Source: Streptomyces sp. JJ36
Lineage (GTDB): Bacteria > Actinomycetota > Actinomycetes > Streptomycetales > Streptomycetaceae
Direction: 5' to 3'
NCBI RefSeq assembly: GCF_021696945.1
Contig: NZ_JACYHE010000006.1
Location: forward strand, 1-64,000
Length of the DNA stretch: 64,000 nucleotides
Shown here: positions 63,213-64,000 of the stretch, in pieces
Position numbering within the stretch: the first letter of the stretch is position 1
How the letters are laid out: each line of letters opens with the position of its first letter
Program-made: the position numbers and the translations under genes
Notes under the pieces: generated by a model
Database searches by the model: none
Seen by the model: only the letters and a program-made list of their open reading frames with translations
What the model was told of the DNA's origin: nothing

Positions 63213-64000
63213 TCAGGGTCCGTCCGTGCGGGTGGTGTCCGGGCGGGTGGCTTCGCGGCTGGTCCCCGTGCGGGCGTGCCCGCCGGGCTCGCCGGCCTGC
63301 GCCGGCGGCCCGGCAGGCCGTCCGCTCCGCCCCTCGTCCGGAGCGGTCCGTGCGGCACCGTCTGCGGGGGCGGAAGCACCCGCGGGGGAAGTGCCCAGGG
63401 CCGGAGTGCCCGCGGTGGCCGCGCGGCGGCGGCGCACGGCGAGGAACATGCCGCTGCCGGCAGCGAGCGTCGCGCCGACGCCGAGGACGCCCGCGAGGCC
63501 GCCGGAGAGCCGGGCGTTCGCGATGTCCTCGACGCCGTAGTCGGCCAGCGGGGAGCCGGCCAGGTCGTGCTCCTCGGCCTGTTCGTCGATGCCGTGGTCG
63601 GCGGCGACCTTCTCCAGGCCGTCGGGATCGGCGGAGGCGTAGTAGCTGACTCCGCCGGCGCAGACCAGGGTGACGGCCAGCCCGGCGAGCCAGACCCGCC
63701 GCGTGGCGCGCGGGGCGGCGGTGGCCGGCTGCGGGACGGTCCCGCTCGGCTCCTTCGCGCGCGGGGTGCCCGCGGTGTCCTGCACGCCCGCCCTCTCCGG
63801 CGTGTCCGTCGCGTCCGGACGGTCCGCGGCGTCCGGCCCACCCGTACGGGCCGCGGCGGCGGGGGCCTCCCCGGCGGCCGGGGCGGGGGTCCCGGCGGTG
63901 TCGCGGGCCGCGGCGGAGGCACCGGGGGCCGCCGGGGCGGCGGGGATCGCGGGGGCGGTGACGCGGAGGGCGAGCGGCGCGGTCAGCCCGCGGGCGCCGT
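63213..64000 (-). CDS. CbiM C-terminus / PDGLE (CbiN-like) protein, 5' end beyond the window
   Basis: The frame is open from the TGA at 63213 to the right edge. Reading from the edge: G-A-R-G-L-T-A-P-L-A-L-R-V, which resembles the segment that follows the last helix of CbiM in streptomycetes, then a linker of about 65 Ala/Pro/Gly-rich residues, then a basic patch, a membrane helix (L-A-G-L-A-V-T-L-V-C-A-G-G), S-Y-Y-A-S-A-D-P-D-G-L-E (the PDGLE hallmark), a second helix and a Thr/Pro/Gly tail. CbiM is the substrate-binding component and CbiN/PDGLE its small partner in Co/Ni uptake. A CbiMN fusion is likely. A separate PDGLE gene starting at a GTG at 63785 (SD-like GAGAGGGCGGGC) is the alternative. 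Confidence 0.72.
   Translation of the reverse strand, partial: GARGLTAPLALRVTAPAIPAAPAAPGASAAARDTAGTPAPAAGEAPAAAARTGGPDAADRPDATDTPERAGVQDTAGTPRAKEPSGTVPQPATAAPRATRRVWLAGLAVTLVCAGGVSYYASADPDGLEKVAADHGIDEQAEEHDLAGSPLADYGVEDIANARLSGGLAGVLGVGATLAAGSGMFLAVRRRRAATAGTPALGTSPAGASAPADGAARTAPDEGRSGRPAGPPAQAGEPGGHARTGTSREATRPDTTRTDGP

Overview
The window is very GC-rich chromosomal DNA of the Streptomyces type. Support for this is near-total G/C in third codon positions, GTG starts, Pro/Ala/Gly-rich linkers, an LAETG sortase signal, class C beta-lactamase-fold hydrolases and a recognisable core gene order: tRNA-Gln, glmU, prs, rplY, pth, then ppc, a gal operon, a Pmt/rsmI pair and tatD, rsmA, ispE. The genus is inferred from gene content and order; no 16S gene or database match was available.

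Layout. 1-5.7 kb is an accessory patch: a decayed lipoprotein, two adjacent genes that each carry both a toxin-type catalytic fold and an immunity-type fold (WHH nuclease + SUKH; Imm35 + deaminase + SUKH-4), and a coiled-coil protein. 6-14.7 kb holds an orphan histidine kinase, a double-HTH/LAGLIDADG-like protein, tRNA-Gln(UUG), glmU-prs-rplY-pth, a small membrane protein and a sortase-anchored protein. 14.7-19.4 kb holds a ClC protein behind a MerR-architecture promoter, an AraC/MFS divergent pair and a MarR regulator. 19.5-24.2 kb is ppc, then a desaturase-TetR operon behind an array of TACG/CGTA half-sites. 24.3-31.2 kb is mixed metabolism: saccharopine dehydrogenase-like enzyme, APC permease, GNAT, SDR, Uma2, a trans-aconitate methyltransferase with a divergent MarR.

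31.27-32.26 kb and 55.22-56.23 kb are two copies of a roughly 1-kb non-coding element with long terminal inverted repeats, a conserved module and a different second module in each copy. Between them lie LuxR regulators, GNAT, galT-galE-galK with a divergent Na+/solute symporter, a PQQ-propeller membrane protein, ABC-F, YbaK, a PBP, Pmt, rsmI, a zinc-ribbon protein, tatD and rsmA-ispE. 56.3-64 kb contains a serine hydrolase, a three-subunit PaoABC-like molybdenum hydroxylase and an ECF metal transporter (cbiMN-like, cbiQ, cbiO) running off the right edge.

How the genes work together. GalT-GalE-GalK form the Leloir pathway with overlapping stop/start codons, and the divergent symporter may supply sugar. 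GlmU and Prs supply UDP-GlcNAc and PRPP. RsmA and RsmI modify 16S rRNA, IspE feeds isoprenoid synthesis, and Pmt O-mannosylates secreted proteins. A notable regulatory feature is that eleven genes have a TANNNT -10 hexamer exactly 6-7 nt before the start codon, which predicts leaderless transcripts.
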